DNA from: a virus
Reading direction: 5' to 3' (one strand)
Length of the DNA stretch: 54,136 nucleotides
IMG/VR virus record: IMGVR_UViG_3300006853_000020
Location: 1 to 54,136 of that record
The position numbers were made by a program, and so were the translations under genes. The notes under the pieces were generated by a model, which saw only the letters and a program-made list of their open reading frames with translations, searched no databases and was not told the DNA's origin. Shown here in pieces: positions 37,399 to 46,540 of the stretch. Position 1 is the first letter of the stretch. Every line of letters starts with the position of its first letter.

Positions 37399-38184
37399 TT
37401 ACTTGGGCCGGGCTACTACATGGAAGATATCATTGCTCTCAAAAGTCGTTGGCCTCCCCTGGAGAGTGAGCAGTTCGTACCCATGTCGTTCGAATACTTC
37501 ACGAATCAAATAGGCACGTTCATTGCCGTGAATTTCCAAAAGAATCACAGGACGCGCCTCGCCTAACAATCGGGAGGAGCCCTGTGAGATTGCTTCCCAT
37601 TCAGCACCTTCGATATCAATTTTGACGACATGAGGCTTGCCATGGCGATCAATAAGGGCATCGGGCGTGGTAGATTTTACCTCACGATGGTTCTGTCCTT
37701 GTGGATTCTCGCCCGTGAACTTGCGTAACGTAATTAAGTGACCACCTGGATCACCTTCGTCGCGTGTTTGAAAGATGGCAGTTCCGATTTCGCCAGCTAT
37801 TGCTTCTTGCAGAATGACCCAGTTGTCTATTTTGTTGATTTCCTTCAGGTCCATCATGTGACTGCAATTGCCCGGGTCAGGATCGACTGAGACGCACTTG
37901 CCTTCCTGGCCAACCAACTTCCTGGCCATCAGGCTATAGAAGCCAGCATTGGCCCCAAGGTCAAAAAAGGTCATTCCCGGTTTTAGCTCAGCTGCAAGAG
38001 CAGTTTGAAAGGCGGGCTCAAAATCACCTGTCCAATAGCTGTTGATGTACCGTCGCCGTCGTCGCCAGAGCATTCCCTCGGCATGGCCTGCGTGGATAGG
38101 AACGATTGACCCCTCAAGGAATACGCTGATGCACCATCTGGCAATTTGTCGAACGATAGGGATAGATTTGAAATATCGAAGCAT
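37399..38184 (-). CDS. FkbM-family methyltransferase (2)
   Basis: 261 residues. MTFFDLGANAGFYSLMARKLVGQEGKCVSVDPDPGN is motif I; HVVKIDIEGAEWEAISQGSSRLL is the FkbM catalytic segment. Differs from the first copy in sequence and has a basic N-terminal part (RRRRRYINSYW). Inserted between the fibre and connector genes, just before promoter element 4, so a probable cargo gene. A 19-bp palindrome (38229-38247) lies upstream. Confidence 0.8.
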   Translation of the reverse strand: MLRYFKSIPIVRQIARWCISVFLEGSIVPIHAGHAEGMLWRRRRRYINSYWTGDFEPAFQTALAAELKPGMTFFDLGANAGFYSLMARKLVGQEGKCVSVDPDPGNCSHMMDLKEINKIDNWVILQEAIAGEIGTAIFQTRDEGDPGGHLITLRKFTGENPQGQNHREVKSTTPDALIDRHGKPHVVKIDIEGAEWEAISQGSSRLLGEARPVILLEIHGNERAYLIREVFERHGYELLTLQGRPTTFESNDIFHVVARPK

Positions 38185-38228
38185 AATGGAGAGACTGTAT
38201 CATAAGGCTGGGTATTTAGCGTGACTCG

Positions 38229-38300
38229 ACTCGACATTTTGTCGAGTACAATCGTATGTTATTTGGTGGCATAAAGTTACAGCATCGTCATTTGTCGAGT
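38229..38300. repeat. Palindrome and direct repeat before FkbM gene
   Basis: ACTCGACA-TTT-TGTCGAGT (38229-38247) is a perfect 8-bp palindrome with 3-bp spacer. Its second arm recurs in CATTTGTCGAGT at 38289-38300 (CATTTTGTCGAGT in the palindrome). They flank the spacer between fibre gene end and FkbM gene, a possible operator for the cargo gene. A nearby hairpin could also slow transcription. Confidence 0.6.
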
Positions 38301-40183
38301 GCTACACTCGGCACCCTCTGCATAAACTCCGTCAACGCAGGCTGCACCACATTAGTCAATGCCTGAATGCCATCACTACCATTGGTATCTACAACCAATC
38401 GGTTATAGCTGCAGTGATAGACCATGCAGTTTTCTCCCTCAACCCGCATGCCCACCCAGTCATTAAGTAAGAGCCGATGTTTCTCTTTGGTGACTGGAGC
38501 ACGGGAAACGAAATCCCATCCGGCAGTGTCGCCCAGTTTAATGCTCACCTTGGGACGTGGCTTGTAAGACGTATAGTCCAGCAGACAATGCCCACGTTTA
38601 TCCACGAACAGTTGATCGACTGACAGAGTTGCGATCCATCCAATTTGGAAGAGTTGCTTGCTGGCTGCGATATTCAAGCCACCAGTGAAGTAGGCTGCTC
38701 CCCCATCGAGGATGATTGGCCCAGTCGGAAAGCCGAGCATATGCGTTGTGTGGAAGCGATTGTTGACCGACTGATTGCCTTCAATCCGAATACTGCAAAA
38801 GCTGCAGCGTTCAAAGAGCCATTCGCTCTGAATGTGCCCGCCTGGCACCGATCCGCACTCCCAACCGATATGCAGCCCCTCTTTTGTAACCGTTGGGTGA
38901 GGGTCAAGGCTGAACTGGCAATCGATTCCTCTGAGCTTGAACCCCTGGCCACCTGAGTAATCGCTGCAGGTGAGGCACATTGAGGCACCAGGCCCACGAG
39001 AGCGGTCATCCTGGCAGAACATACTGTAGAGAGTCGTGCCCTGGACTTCTTCGTTCTGGGCAACGAACAAGGGCCAGTAGGTGGGGTGAGTGTTGGGCAT
39101 GCCTGGAGCGTTGGCTCTCTGCGTGAGTGTCCAGCCTCCAAAGCCGGGGGCCGAGTAGGTGCGCTTCTTGAGGCCTGGCTTGTAGGGTTCGATCATTGGC
39201 CCGTAGACGTGGGCACTGGCATCCACCGTAATCGAGTTATCGTTACTGAAGGCAGATTGCTGAATTGGTGACACCACCGATCGCGCGTCTACCACTGGCT
39301 CTGGCCCCAAGTGATCTTCCCAGAGAATCGGTTGATTGTCGTGGACGCCGAATAGGTACTTGTCTGGCAGGCTGCTGGCCTTCCACCAGGGGGCTGCGAG
39401 CTGACGTCTCCATTTGCCGTCGATCTTGAGGTAGAGATATCGGCCTATGGCGCCCATGGGGATTGGCTCAGCAATCGTCAGCCGGCGGTATCCGTAAGCA
39501 CTCGAGGCAAATCCACCGATCGGCGACGTTGGGCTCAGTGCAGTTTCCCCGCCGTGAGTAGCCCAGGCCCATGCGACTTGACCGGCTTTGAGTTGATGCG
39601 TCGCTGGCCAACATATCGGAGTCCCCAGTGGTGGAGCTCCGGCAAGTATCGTGCTGTTCTGCAGTGGAATCCCGGCGTTGCCACGGGTATGAAACACCAG
39701 TGGATAGGGCGAAGTTAGATTAGCGGACCAGGGATAGGGGTTGAGGGTGTCTTGCGGGTTGGCCACGTCCCCGAAGGCTCCGGAGTCAATTCCCCGGTGA
39801 CCCTGGCACATGAGTAGTACTTCGCCGGTGGATACACGAGTTGCCCGCCAGGCTACGGCCGCCCGGTCCTTGTGGTTAGGAATATTGGAGTTGCTGGCGA
39901 TCAATATCCAGCCCTGAGGCATATTGAGTACTAGCGGTTGGCTCCATGGTCCTATTCTGTTTTCCCTGTCTACCATCGCGTTCTGAATGAGCCAGTCACC
40001 GGCCGGGGCATAGACCCAAGTGCCATTCGGAAACCATCGCAGACTGATGAAACTGGTGTTCTCTTTGGCTGAGGTGGTGGGTGCTGAAACAGTAACAATC
40101 TTGTCCTGTAGGGCGGAGAGCTTGAGTTCGGCGTGAGCTGGTGAAGCAAGTAAGAACAGGCCGACAACAAATATCCGAATCAT
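38288..40183 (-). CDS. Large beta-helix-like tail/surface protein with signal peptide
   Basis: 631 residues from ATG 40183. MIRIFVVGLFLLASPAHAEL is a signal peptide, unusual for a virion protein. The mature part has repeated short strands (ANAPGMPNTHPTYWPLFVAQNEEV, FSLDPHPTVTKEGLHIGWECGSVPGGHIQ, LFERCSFCSIRIEGNQSVNNRFHTTHM) like a right-handed beta-helix. It lies downstream of the SGNH fibre gene, so either a secreted depolymerase or host-surface protein. An upstream frame to 40342 lies inside the SGNH gene and is not used. Confidence 0.6.
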   Translation of the reverse strand: MIRIFVVGLFLLASPAHAELKLSALQDKIVTVSAPTTSAKENTSFISLRWFPNGTWVYAPAGDWLIQNAMVDRENRIGPWSQPLVLNMPQGWILIASNSNIPNHKDRAAVAWRATRVSTGEVLLMCQGHRGIDSGAFGDVANPQDTLNPYPWSANLTSPYPLVFHTRGNAGIPLQNSTILAGAPPLGTPICWPATHQLKAGQVAWAWATHGGETALSPTSPIGGFASSAYGYRRLTIAEPIPMGAIGRYLYLKIDGKWRRQLAAPWWKASSLPDKYLFGVHDNQPILWEDHLGPEPVVDARSVVSPIQQSAFSNDNSITVDASAHVYGPMIEPYKPGLKKRTYSAPGFGGWTLTQRANAPGMPNTHPTYWPLFVAQNEEVQGTTLYSMFCQDDRSRGPGASMCLTCSDYSGGQGFKLRGIDCQFSLDPHPTVTKEGLHIGWECGSVPGGHIQSEWLFERCSFCSIRIEGNQSVNNRFHTTHMLGFPTGPIILDGGAAYFTGGLNIAASKQLFQIGWIATLSVDQLFVDKRGHCLLDYTSYKPRPKVSIKLGDTAGWDFVSRAPVTKEKHRLLLNDWVGMRVEGENCMVYHCSYNRLVVDTNGSDGIQALTNVVQPALTEFMQRVPSVALDK

Positions 40184-40185
40184 AG

Positions 40186-42228
40186 TTACGCCCATGGGGT
40201 AAGTGCCTGCAGTTCTGCGAGTGCCTTCGTGCCTAGGAAGAAATACATGTCCTGAACCGTCACGTTGTAGGAGGCGGAGTTGTCGGCCCCGCAACGAAGA
40301 TAGGCAGTGCCCGTATCTGGAGCTAAGGGCCCACCTGTCCAACCCTCGCCACTGGCTTTAAGCACAAGATTGGCAGGATTTTCATCAGGCGATGCATACA
40401 ACTTTCCACCGATGGCATCAGTAACGAAAGCAGCCATATGCCAGGCGTTGTCTCGATAGTTTGTTCCTGCACTGGACAGACCAGCCATCCCGTTTGTTCC
40501 GCAGAATAGATTGCCCGCGCTAGTTACACCGAGATACCAGTTTGTGCCCGACCCTTGGTACTTGCTAACCAGCTGCATGTTCGCAACATGGCTAGTCTTG
40601 AACCAGATCACTGCGGTAAAGTATGGCTGATCGAACGCACGATTGACTACGGGATATCGTGCATAGTTATTGCCTGTTGTGCAAACTAAGGCTTGCCTGC
40701 TCCAGAGGCCGCTCGTGTAAGTCGGGGCCCCAACTGCTTCAAAATCCCTAGTGTAGAGGCCGCTGTCCAGCAGATTGCCATTGAAGCGAAGATGGAAGTG
40801 TTCTGTAGTGACATCCTCATTCATGAACCCGTCAAGAACTTGACGACAGGCACGGAGAATCACGGAATGCCCGGTGGCAGTCAGATGAATTGTGTCTGGG
40901 TCGTAGTATTGCCGGTCTGAAGCATCAGCGGACGTGTCGTTTTTCCTCATCTCGATGGGAGTCGGCACGTAAACGCCGTATTTTCTCGGATCAAGTGCTG
41001 CCATCGCGGCATTCACCGCAAGACGCTTGGTGTTCTGAACCGCCGTCAAGTCACCGCGGGGAGCGAAAGCGTTAAAGATCGTTCGATAACCATAGGACAT
41101 CAACCGATTTCGCCAGTCCGTGAACTCCGTGATGATGGTTGCCGCACTCGTGGCATCGTTGGGCAGATCATTGGTTGGTGGGTAGACCAACACGACTTGG
41201 CGTTTGGTCGGGTCATAGAACCTTGTGCCCACGGGTTGATTATTAATGGCTGAAATAACCGGCGCACGGGTTGTCATCTGAACTGCAGTGATCCCGCCCA
41301 AATCCTCGTGCACGCACATGAGGTCTGTCTTGCCCAGGATGTATTGGCGAGCAAAGCCAAGATTACCTTGAGCGTTCTGGCCACTGGCTATCGAGGCCCC
41401 CCAGATGAATAGTTGCTTCGAGACAGATGAAGCGGGTATGGCCTTTCGCCCAACGGCCCATGCTCGAAATGCTGCCAGCTTCGTTGAGTCAACGGCCTCA
41501 TTGCAAGGAACGGCACAGTTGATGCCCCCCATGAAGCCACTGGTTAAGCCGGCAAGTGAGCCGCTGAATAGCGAGAAACCAGTAGTAGTACCTGGTGCGA
41601 GTGGGCTAGCAATTTCATATGACAAGTCATCAAGTACGATGGTGATCCCGGTAGCCCGCAGGATCACGCCCACAAGAGTTAGACTTGATTTCAGACGCAA
41701 CCCTGTATCAACCGTCCCATTGACTCCGTCCCGCCAGACAAGCGTTGCTGGCACTGCTGAAGCAGGAGCGAGCGAGTAAAGATCGCCTACTCCGCCTGCA
41801 AGGCCCATGATGACCTTAGTCTCAGCAACACCATTAGTCATCAGCCTGTCATCTTCGATCAGGAAAAATAAACTGGCTGCCTGGTTGTCGATGCTGACAG
41901 TAGATTGCGGGAACGTCGGAAGATTAGTAGCCCCCTCAACGAAGTTGGAATACACAACCGGAGTGACATTTCTTCGGATTCGCAACTGGTTGGCAACAGT
42001 AGCCTGAACCAGGTGATGGCCGTTGCCGCTTAGATCCTGCCACGTTTTTAGTTTTTCGTACTCATTCGCAGCAACATCGCTGGCGTTAAGAGTTCCACGC
42101 GATGCTTCATAGAGGGCTGAATGGATGGATGGGTAGGGGGGCGAATCACCATAATAGTCTTCTAAGTAGATCGGGAGTGACCCCGTCACCCCCATCACAT
42201 TCCTGCCGCGGTTTGGCAATACTTTCAC
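40186..42228 (-). CDS. Receptor-binding protein with SGNH hydrolase and lectin-like domains
   Basis: 680 residues. Residues 60-250 and 490-670 resemble LamG-like concanavalin folds (LKTWQDLSGNGHHLVQA...; FHLRFNGNLLDSGLYTRDFE...GYNYARY; MAAFVTDAIGGKLYAS). Between them, FIWGASIASGQN (block I Ser), YPPTNDLPND (block III Asn), and DPDTIHLTATGH (block V Asp-x2-His) form a GDSL/SGNH esterase. It probably deacetylates or cleaves surface polysaccharide at infection. It is the large protein of the fibre module. Confidence 0.75.
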   Translation of the reverse strand: MKVLPNRGRNVMGVTGSLPIYLEDYYGDSPPYPSIHSALYEASRGTLNASDVAANEYEKLKTWQDLSGNGHHLVQATVANQLRIRRNVTPVVYSNFVEGATNLPTFPQSTVSIDNQAASLFFLIEDDRLMTNGVAETKVIMGLAGGVGDLYSLAPASAVPATLVWRDGVNGTVDTGLRLKSSLTLVGVILRATGITIVLDDLSYEIASPLAPGTTTGFSLFSGSLAGLTSGFMGGINCAVPCNEAVDSTKLAAFRAWAVGRKAIPASSVSKQLFIWGASIASGQNAQGNLGFARQYILGKTDLMCVHEDLGGITAVQMTTRAPVISAINNQPVGTRFYDPTKRQVVLVYPPTNDLPNDATSAATIITEFTDWRNRLMSYGYRTIFNAFAPRGDLTAVQNTKRLAVNAAMAALDPRKYGVYVPTPIEMRKNDTSADASDRQYYDPDTIHLTATGHSVILRACRQVLDGFMNEDVTTEHFHLRFNGNLLDSGLYTRDFEAVGAPTYTSGLWSRQALVCTTGNNYARYPVVNRAFDQPYFTAVIWFKTSHVANMQLVSKYQGSGTNWYLGVTSAGNLFCGTNGMAGLSSAGTNYRDNAWHMAAFVTDAIGGKLYASPDENPANLVLKASGEGWTGGPLAPDTGTAYLRCGADNSASYNVTVQDMYFFLGTKALAELQALTPWA

Positions 42229-42230
42229 GA

Positions 42231-42464
42231 TTAGTACCCCGTCGAAAGATACATGCGGGGGTAGTAGCTACGGAGTAGTTTCTGGTAATATTCCATCAGT
42301 TTGATCAGATCGCTGCTCTTGAAGCCGCTACTCACCGTCACTCCGGTCGGAAGTGTGTAACTATCCAGAAGACTGCCTGAAGCGATCGCAGTCGCCAGGA
42401 GACCATCCAGAGCGACCAGCGAGGCTTCAAGCTGTTCCAGGGTGAACGGGGGATCGGGGGGCAT
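42231..42464 (-). CDS. Small helical head-tail/fibre-associated protein
   Basis: 77 residues: LEQLEASLVALDGLLATAIASGSLLDSYTLPTGVTVSSGFKSSDLIKLMEYYQKLLRSYYP, which resembles the gpW/head-tail adaptor fold (helix, beta hairpin, helix). Overlaps the next gene by 1 bp. Confidence 0.6.
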   Translation of the reverse strand: MPPDPPFTLEQLEASLVALDGLLATAIASGSLLDSYTLPTGVTVSSGFKSSDLIKLMEYYQKLLRSYYPRMYLSTGY

Positions 42465-42832
42465 TATTGTTTCTTGTGGTGGTCAGCGTGCTTGGCTGGC
42501 TCATGGTGCTTTGGCTCTTCCTTTTCCTTGGGCTCCTTCTTTGGGCCCTCTAGGCTCTTGGCAACTGATTCAGTCACCACTGCAGGGTCAACGGACACTG
42601 GCTTGAGTTCTGGAGATGGATGTTCTTTGGCCCACTGCTCGGCCAGGGCGGCTGCCTGTTGGCTCGTCACGTCCACCACAGCCCCGTTATCGCTGATAAT
42701 GCGATAATTAAGGTTCAGTCCATCAAGGCCCCGGGCTTTCTGGAACGCCCTGATTGCCTCAATAGGAGTACCTTCGGTTTCGACCGGCTGATGTTCCTTG
42801 TAGTCCGTTGCCATTACGGTTAGCTTCGCCAT
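42464..42832 (-). CDS. Hypothetical protein with charged Lys/His tail
   Basis: 122 residues from ATG 42832 (CGAGGAGCAACACAG upstream). AKLTVMATDYKEHQPVETEGTPIEAIRAFQKARGLDGLNLNYRIISDNG, then a long Lys/Glu/His/Pro-rich tail (EGPKKEPKEKEEPKHHEPAKHADHHKKQ). The frame open to 42904 includes the terminator and is not used. First gene after the capsid terminator. Confidence 0.6.
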   Translation of the reverse strand: MAKLTVMATDYKEHQPVETEGTPIEAIRAFQKARGLDGLNLNYRIISDNGAVVDVTSQQAAALAEQWAKEHPSPELKPVSVDPAVVTESVAKSLEGPKKEPKEKEEPKHHEPAKHADHHKKQ

Positions 42833-42859
42833 CTGTGTTGCTCCTCGAAAGTCTGTTAA

Positions 42860-42891
42860 GAAAACAGCCAGAGCCATCGGGCCTCTGGCTG
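42860..42891 (-). terminator. Intrinsic terminator after capsid gene
   Basis: CAGCCAGAG (42865-42873) and CTCTGGCTG (42883-42891) form a 9-bp stem with a 9-base loop, followed on the minus strand by TTTTCTT. It ends transcription from the capsid operon before the fibre block, so fibre-block expression needs read-through or another promoter. Confidence 0.85.
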
Positions 42892-42912
42892 GTGATTGTT
42901 TCAATTGGCTGA

Positions 42913-44142
42913 TTAGGTGTTGGCGATCTTGAGAACGCGAGTCGGGTTGTCTGAGATGTAGGCTTCGTAGTAGCCCATTTTCAGAGTCAACTCCAAGTCT
43001 TTCCAGAAACTAGCTTCGCTGCCTGAGCCAAGCTCCTGATACCTTGGACCATAGACACGGTCGCAGAGGAAGGCTCTGGGGAAGTCACCCATGAACCAGG
43101 TGTAGACTGAAGCTGTGGCACCAGTGATTTCATCAACGTAGGGACTGGCAAGAACTTCGATTTCCATGCCAGGGTAAACGTAATCAAGTGGATTCTTACC
43201 GTCATAACGAATGGTTGCTGAAGCATAGACGGCGTTGAAGGTGTTGACTGTAATGGCGTTCTTGATCACCTGGGCCTTGGCGTAAATCACCATCGGAACG
43301 ATGATTTGCAGCTTCTTCGGCATGGCCAGGAATTCGCCACTGACCGGATCACGCATGTTGCGATAAGCCTGCAAGGCAGTATCGATGCTGGTCCAATCAT
43401 TCAGCGGAAGTGAGGTCAGGCTATTAAGCGGCGAAGGGCCAGAGGCAGCGGTGTTGTAAGTGTTGTAGGCTGTCGGCGCTCCGTCATTGAGACCGAACTT
43501 CCATTGGCCACTGGCACCCAAAGCAACCTTGAGTTGCAGGATGTTTCGGGTGATCAACCCACCGTCCATGGTGTTCTTGCAACTGCGAACAATTACAGCA
43601 GCCGTGTCAGCCAGCATCGATTCCATTGAAATCGGGCAGGCCTTTCCTCGCTTATTCTGCTTGGGATACTGGAGATAACCATTGCGAGGGCCGACTAGAG
43701 GGTATGGTTCCGTTTCAGCAACGATGCTTTCGTCCCAGCGGGTCGGACCACCAACCCAAGGAAGGTTCTGTGAGTTTTGGCGAGGGATAGACTCTTCCAC
43801 CCGGAACAGTCTGTCACCAATCAATTCAGCCGTCTCGGGAGAATCCTTGATAGCCCGCATGATCATACCGGCAGTGACGAGCTTAAAATCGCTCATGGTC
43901 ACTGCAGTGGCAGATTCCTGCAGAGCAATCTGCTGAGTGATGCCAGCGGGATTGGAGCAAAACTGCTGCGGAGTAAAGCCAAACATCCCTTGGAAGAGGC
44001 TGCCGCATTCCAAACCGCCATGTCCAAGCCGGTAATGCCCTTCTTCGACACCTTGCTTGAAGTGTTCGATGGCATTATGCTTAGTGTTTCCATCGGACGA
44101 TTCACGTAGTTCGCCCAGGAAACGGTTGAAGTTGAAATACAT
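42913..44142 (-). CDS. Major capsid protein
   Basis: 409 residues; similar to Mu gpT-like or HK97-fold capsids in length and place after the prohead protease. The central region WTSIDTALQAYRNMRDPVSGEFLAMPKKLQIIVPMVIYAKAQVIKNAITVNTFNAVYASATIRYDGKNPLDYVYPG and the end GYYEAYISDNPTRVLKIANT are typical of the fold. Strong terminator after it. Confidence 0.8.
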   Translation of the reverse strand: MYFNFNRFLGELRESSDGNTKHNAIEHFKQGVEEGHYRLGHGGLECGSLFQGMFGFTPQQFCSNPAGITQQIALQESATAVTMSDFKLVTAGMIMRAIKDSPETAELIGDRLFRVEESIPRQNSQNLPWVGGPTRWDESIVAETEPYPLVGPRNGYLQYPKQNKRGKACPISMESMLADTAAVIVRSCKNTMDGGLITRNILQLKVALGASGQWKFGLNDGAPTAYNTYNTAASGPSPLNSLTSLPLNDWTSIDTALQAYRNMRDPVSGEFLAMPKKLQIIVPMVIYAKAQVIKNAITVNTFNAVYASATIRYDGKNPLDYVYPGMEIEVLASPYVDEITGATASVYTWFMGDFPRAFLCDRVYGPRYQELGSGSEASFWKDLELTLKMGYYEAYISDNPTRVLKIANT

Positions 44143-44186
44143 GGTCAGTCACTCCGCTATTGTCTCGTAAAAGTCAGTTGATTCGA

Positions 44187-44933
44187 TTACCAGGAGCCGT
44201 AAGCGATGCCGTGGGCATAGCCCTGGTGTGTCACAGGCTGGGCAACAGCAGAACACTGCTTGACGCCGAGATATCCGGTCATGGCAACAGCACCGGAATA
44301 TGTCAGGCTGTGCTTAATTGGCTCGCTCCAGGACGTTGATTCATCCAAAAGAGCCTCGCCGTCCACGAAATACTGGATATCTGCAACACCGTTGGTGCAT
44401 TTAATGTCAACGCGCAGCTCCTGTGCCAGTGAACCGCCCGCTACCTTGTTACTCGACTTAGTCTGCAGAGCTGTGCCTACGCTGCAGCCTGCCTGCCAGT
44501 AGATCGAATCGGCCTTGGTGTAAATGATTGCGCCAGAGAAAGACGCTTTGGGCACACCAGTGGAATCGACGATGTTGTTAGCCGCAGGAGCCGACATGAA
44601 GCCAGCGTGAACTGCCGCCTTGTTGGTGGCAGCCTGAGTAAACTTCACTCTCTGCTTCATCGAGAAGGTTGCGCCATCGGCAAAGATGAACCGGCTGACA
44701 GTGAGAAACAAATACGATTCGTTATTGAGTGTTGCATCAGCAGGGCTGATGAGCAGGTTGGCACCCTGATTGCCCGCTGTCGCAACTGGCAAGGTGAGCA
44801 CTGACGCATCGGATGTCAGGGTCCATTCGGTAGCTGTGAGATAATAGAGCCAATTCTCAATGAACTGTTCTTGCTGACGGAAACGGTCGAACCGCACGTC
44901 AGGATAAAAGAGTGCAGGTGTTTGCAAGGCCAT
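44187..44933 (-). CDS. Head decoration/fibre-like virion protein
   Basis: 248 residues, jelly-roll or beta-sandwich composition: ESYLFLTVSRFIFADGATFSMKQRVKFTQAATNKAAVHAGFMSAP, and LAQELRVDIKCTNGVADIQYFVDGEALLDE. Lies between protease and capsid genes, where decoration proteins lie in many phages. Not a recognised family. Confidence 0.6.
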   Translation of the reverse strand: MALQTPALFYPDVRFDRFRQQEQFIENWLYYLTATEWTLTSDASVLTLPVATAGNQGANLLISPADATLNNESYLFLTVSRFIFADGATFSMKQRVKFTQAATNKAAVHAGFMSAPAANNIVDSTGVPKASFSGAIIYTKADSIYWQAGCSVGTALQTKSSNKVAGGSLAQELRVDIKCTNGVADIQYFVDGEALLDESTSWSEPIKHSLTYSGAVAMTGYLGVKQCSAVAQPVTHQGYAHGIAYGSW

Positions 44934-44966
44934 GTGTCAGACTCCGAAAATGCCGTAATTTGTGCG

Positions 44967-46136
44967 TTAGTTAACTGATGTCAGGAAGCGGGGGACGAAC
45001 TTGGGCTTGATGGGGTTGCCGTCTTTGTCCACCGACTCCTGCAGGGCCGTAGTCGTGGTGCGAATGCCGCTCTTCGTCTTCTGATCGTCGGGGATGATCT
45101 TGAGCCTGGCTTCGAGTTGAGCGATCTTGTCCTTGTCAGCCTTGAACGATTCCAGCAATGGCTCTGCCTGCTCCAGAGTTTGGCCACTGAAGGATTCGAC
45201 CAGCGCGGGAGTGATGGTGATCTTGTGCTTGGACAAGAGAGCGACGGCACCCTTGTCGCCCAACACCTTTGTCTCAAGACCTTCCTTGATCGCCGGAGTA
45301 ACCACCTTGGGTTCTTCCCCGGTCAACATCACATGCCGAGCACGTTTCGCGGTCTTCATCTGCTCATCGAAGGCCGCGTCATCGCCATCATAGCTCTCGG
45401 TGATCTTGGCGAAGACCTGTTTAAAGGCATGTTTGACCTGGTCTTCAGGAGTGGCATCGTCAGCCAGCGGGGTGATTTCGATTTCAGCCAGACTCCCCAT
45501 GCTTTCGAGGAGTGTCCCTACGCGCTTTTGCTCAGCGGGAAGGGTGGCCAGCGATTTGGCGAATTCGGTGAACGGTGTGTTTGCCACGGGTTCTGCTCCC
45601 TCAAGCAATCCGCCTGTCGCTCCCGGCTTGGAAACGAGGTCAACGGATTCGACAAGTCTGATTTTGTGAACGACTAAAACGCCAGAAGCATCGATCTGCC
45701 CGACGCTTCCACCTTCAGGAATGTTGTGCGATAGGCCGTATTGGCGTGGATTTTCCTGGCTGGCAACCTTGACCGATTGAGCCAGTTCGCCACGTTTGGT
45801 GAAGTGGAGATTGCCCCGCAGGCCATCACCAGGGACATACTTCACGCCCTTGATGTAACCAAGGACTTCATCCGGGTCGCGGGACTGAACGCCTGGCTTG
45901 GCGTGGTCTTTATAGACCGTCTTGCCTTCGTAGAGGCTGGCTGCTTCTTGTAAGCATTGTTCGGTGTAGCGTCGGCCCGAGGTCTTGTGTCTCACTCCGC
46001 CAACGTCGATGCTCTTGTTCTTGCTGGAGAAGCCGATGATCTTGACATTGGGCACACACCACGGATCATCTGCCGGGGCAGCAGTGCTCCCTTCAAAGGC
46101 TTCCAGGATGATGTGCGGGGCAAGTTCACCTTTCAT
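44967..46136 (-). CDS. Prohead protease with scaffold domain
   Basis: 389 residues. The N-terminal half has GRRYTEQCLQEA, KTVYKDHAKPG, QYGLSHNIPEGGSVGQIDASGVLVVHKIRLVESVDLVSKPGATGG, the His and Ser blocks of the assemblin/S78-type prohead peptidases. The C-terminal half is a coiled coil (LVESFSGQTLEQAEPLLESFKADKDKIAQLEARLKI), the scaffold part. First codon exactly 10 nt after promoter element 3. Confidence 0.8.
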   Translation of the reverse strand: MKGELAPHIILEAFEGSTAAPADDPWCVPNVKIIGFSSKNKSIDVGGVRHKTSGRRYTEQCLQEAASLYEGKTVYKDHAKPGVQSRDPDEVLGYIKGVKYVPGDGLRGNLHFTKRGELAQSVKVASQENPRQYGLSHNIPEGGSVGQIDASGVLVVHKIRLVESVDLVSKPGATGGLLEGAEPVANTPFTEFAKSLATLPAEQKRVGTLLESMGSLAEIEITPLADDATPEDQVKHAFKQVFAKITESYDGDDAAFDEQMKTAKRARHVMLTGEEPKVVTPAIKEGLETKVLGDKGAVALLSKHKITITPALVESFSGQTLEQAEPLLESFKADKDKIAQLEARLKIIPDDQKTKSGIRTTTTALQESVDKDGNPIKPKFVPRFLTSVN

Positions 46137-46161
46137 GTCCCCACGGTAGCATCGGTATCAG
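46137..46161 (-). promoter_or_regulatory. Late promoter element 3
   Basis: CTGATACCGATGCTA (46147-46161, complement), TACCGT in the extended -10 position, ATG of the prohead protease exactly 10 nt later. Confidence 0.8.
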
Positions 46162-46201
46162 TGCGGGCGATTTTGGCAGTTGGAACTATTTTCTGGGAAC
46201 G

Positions 46202-46210
46202 TGCTAGAAT
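46202..46210 (+). promoter_or_regulatory. Extended -10 promoter for plus-strand island
   Basis: TGCTAGAAT contains a TGn extended -10 with TAGAAT (five of six). The GTG of the next gene begins 10 bp after it, so the transcript would be nearly leaderless. The -35 is weak (TTGGAA at 46180). Confidence 0.55.
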
Positions 46211-46219
46211 GAAGTCTCC

Positions 46220-46531
46220 GTGAACATCCTCGCCGTCTGGATTCTCTCCATGCAGGCAACTTATAATGAACCTGTGGACTCACTTGGGCTACCTGTGCCG
46301 ATTTCGATCCCGTGCCGAATCACTGAGCAGAGAGATGAACCGATCCTGATCGGCGGTTGCGTTCCGTACTTTGGCCACTACACTCAGGCCTACGATTTCC
46401 TTCGCACTCAGGGCTACAGTCTGGATGCTGACGGAGAAACTGAACGTGGCATCGTGATTGACTGCTATGGCCTGCAGGCGGCGCGACAGCAGTTTGGGGA
46501 TCGGCTGGTTTCTTATTCGGATATTGTGTAA
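46220..46531 (+). CDS. Plus-strand cargo gene 1, hypothetical
   Basis: 103 residues from GTG (or the ATG at 46250). EPILIGGCVPYFGHYTQAYDFLRTQGYSLDADGETERGIVIDCYGLQAARQQFGDRLVSY reads as a compact beta-alpha domain. Three plus-strand genes interrupt the leftward late genes here, indicating an inserted cargo island. Function unknown. Confidence 0.55.
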   Translation: MNILAVWILSMQATYNEPVDSLGLPVPISIPCRITEQRDEPILIGGCVPYFGHYTQAYDFLRTQGYSLDADGETERGIVIDCYGLQAARQQFGDRLVSYSDIV

Positions 46532-46540
46532 ACTGGCCTC

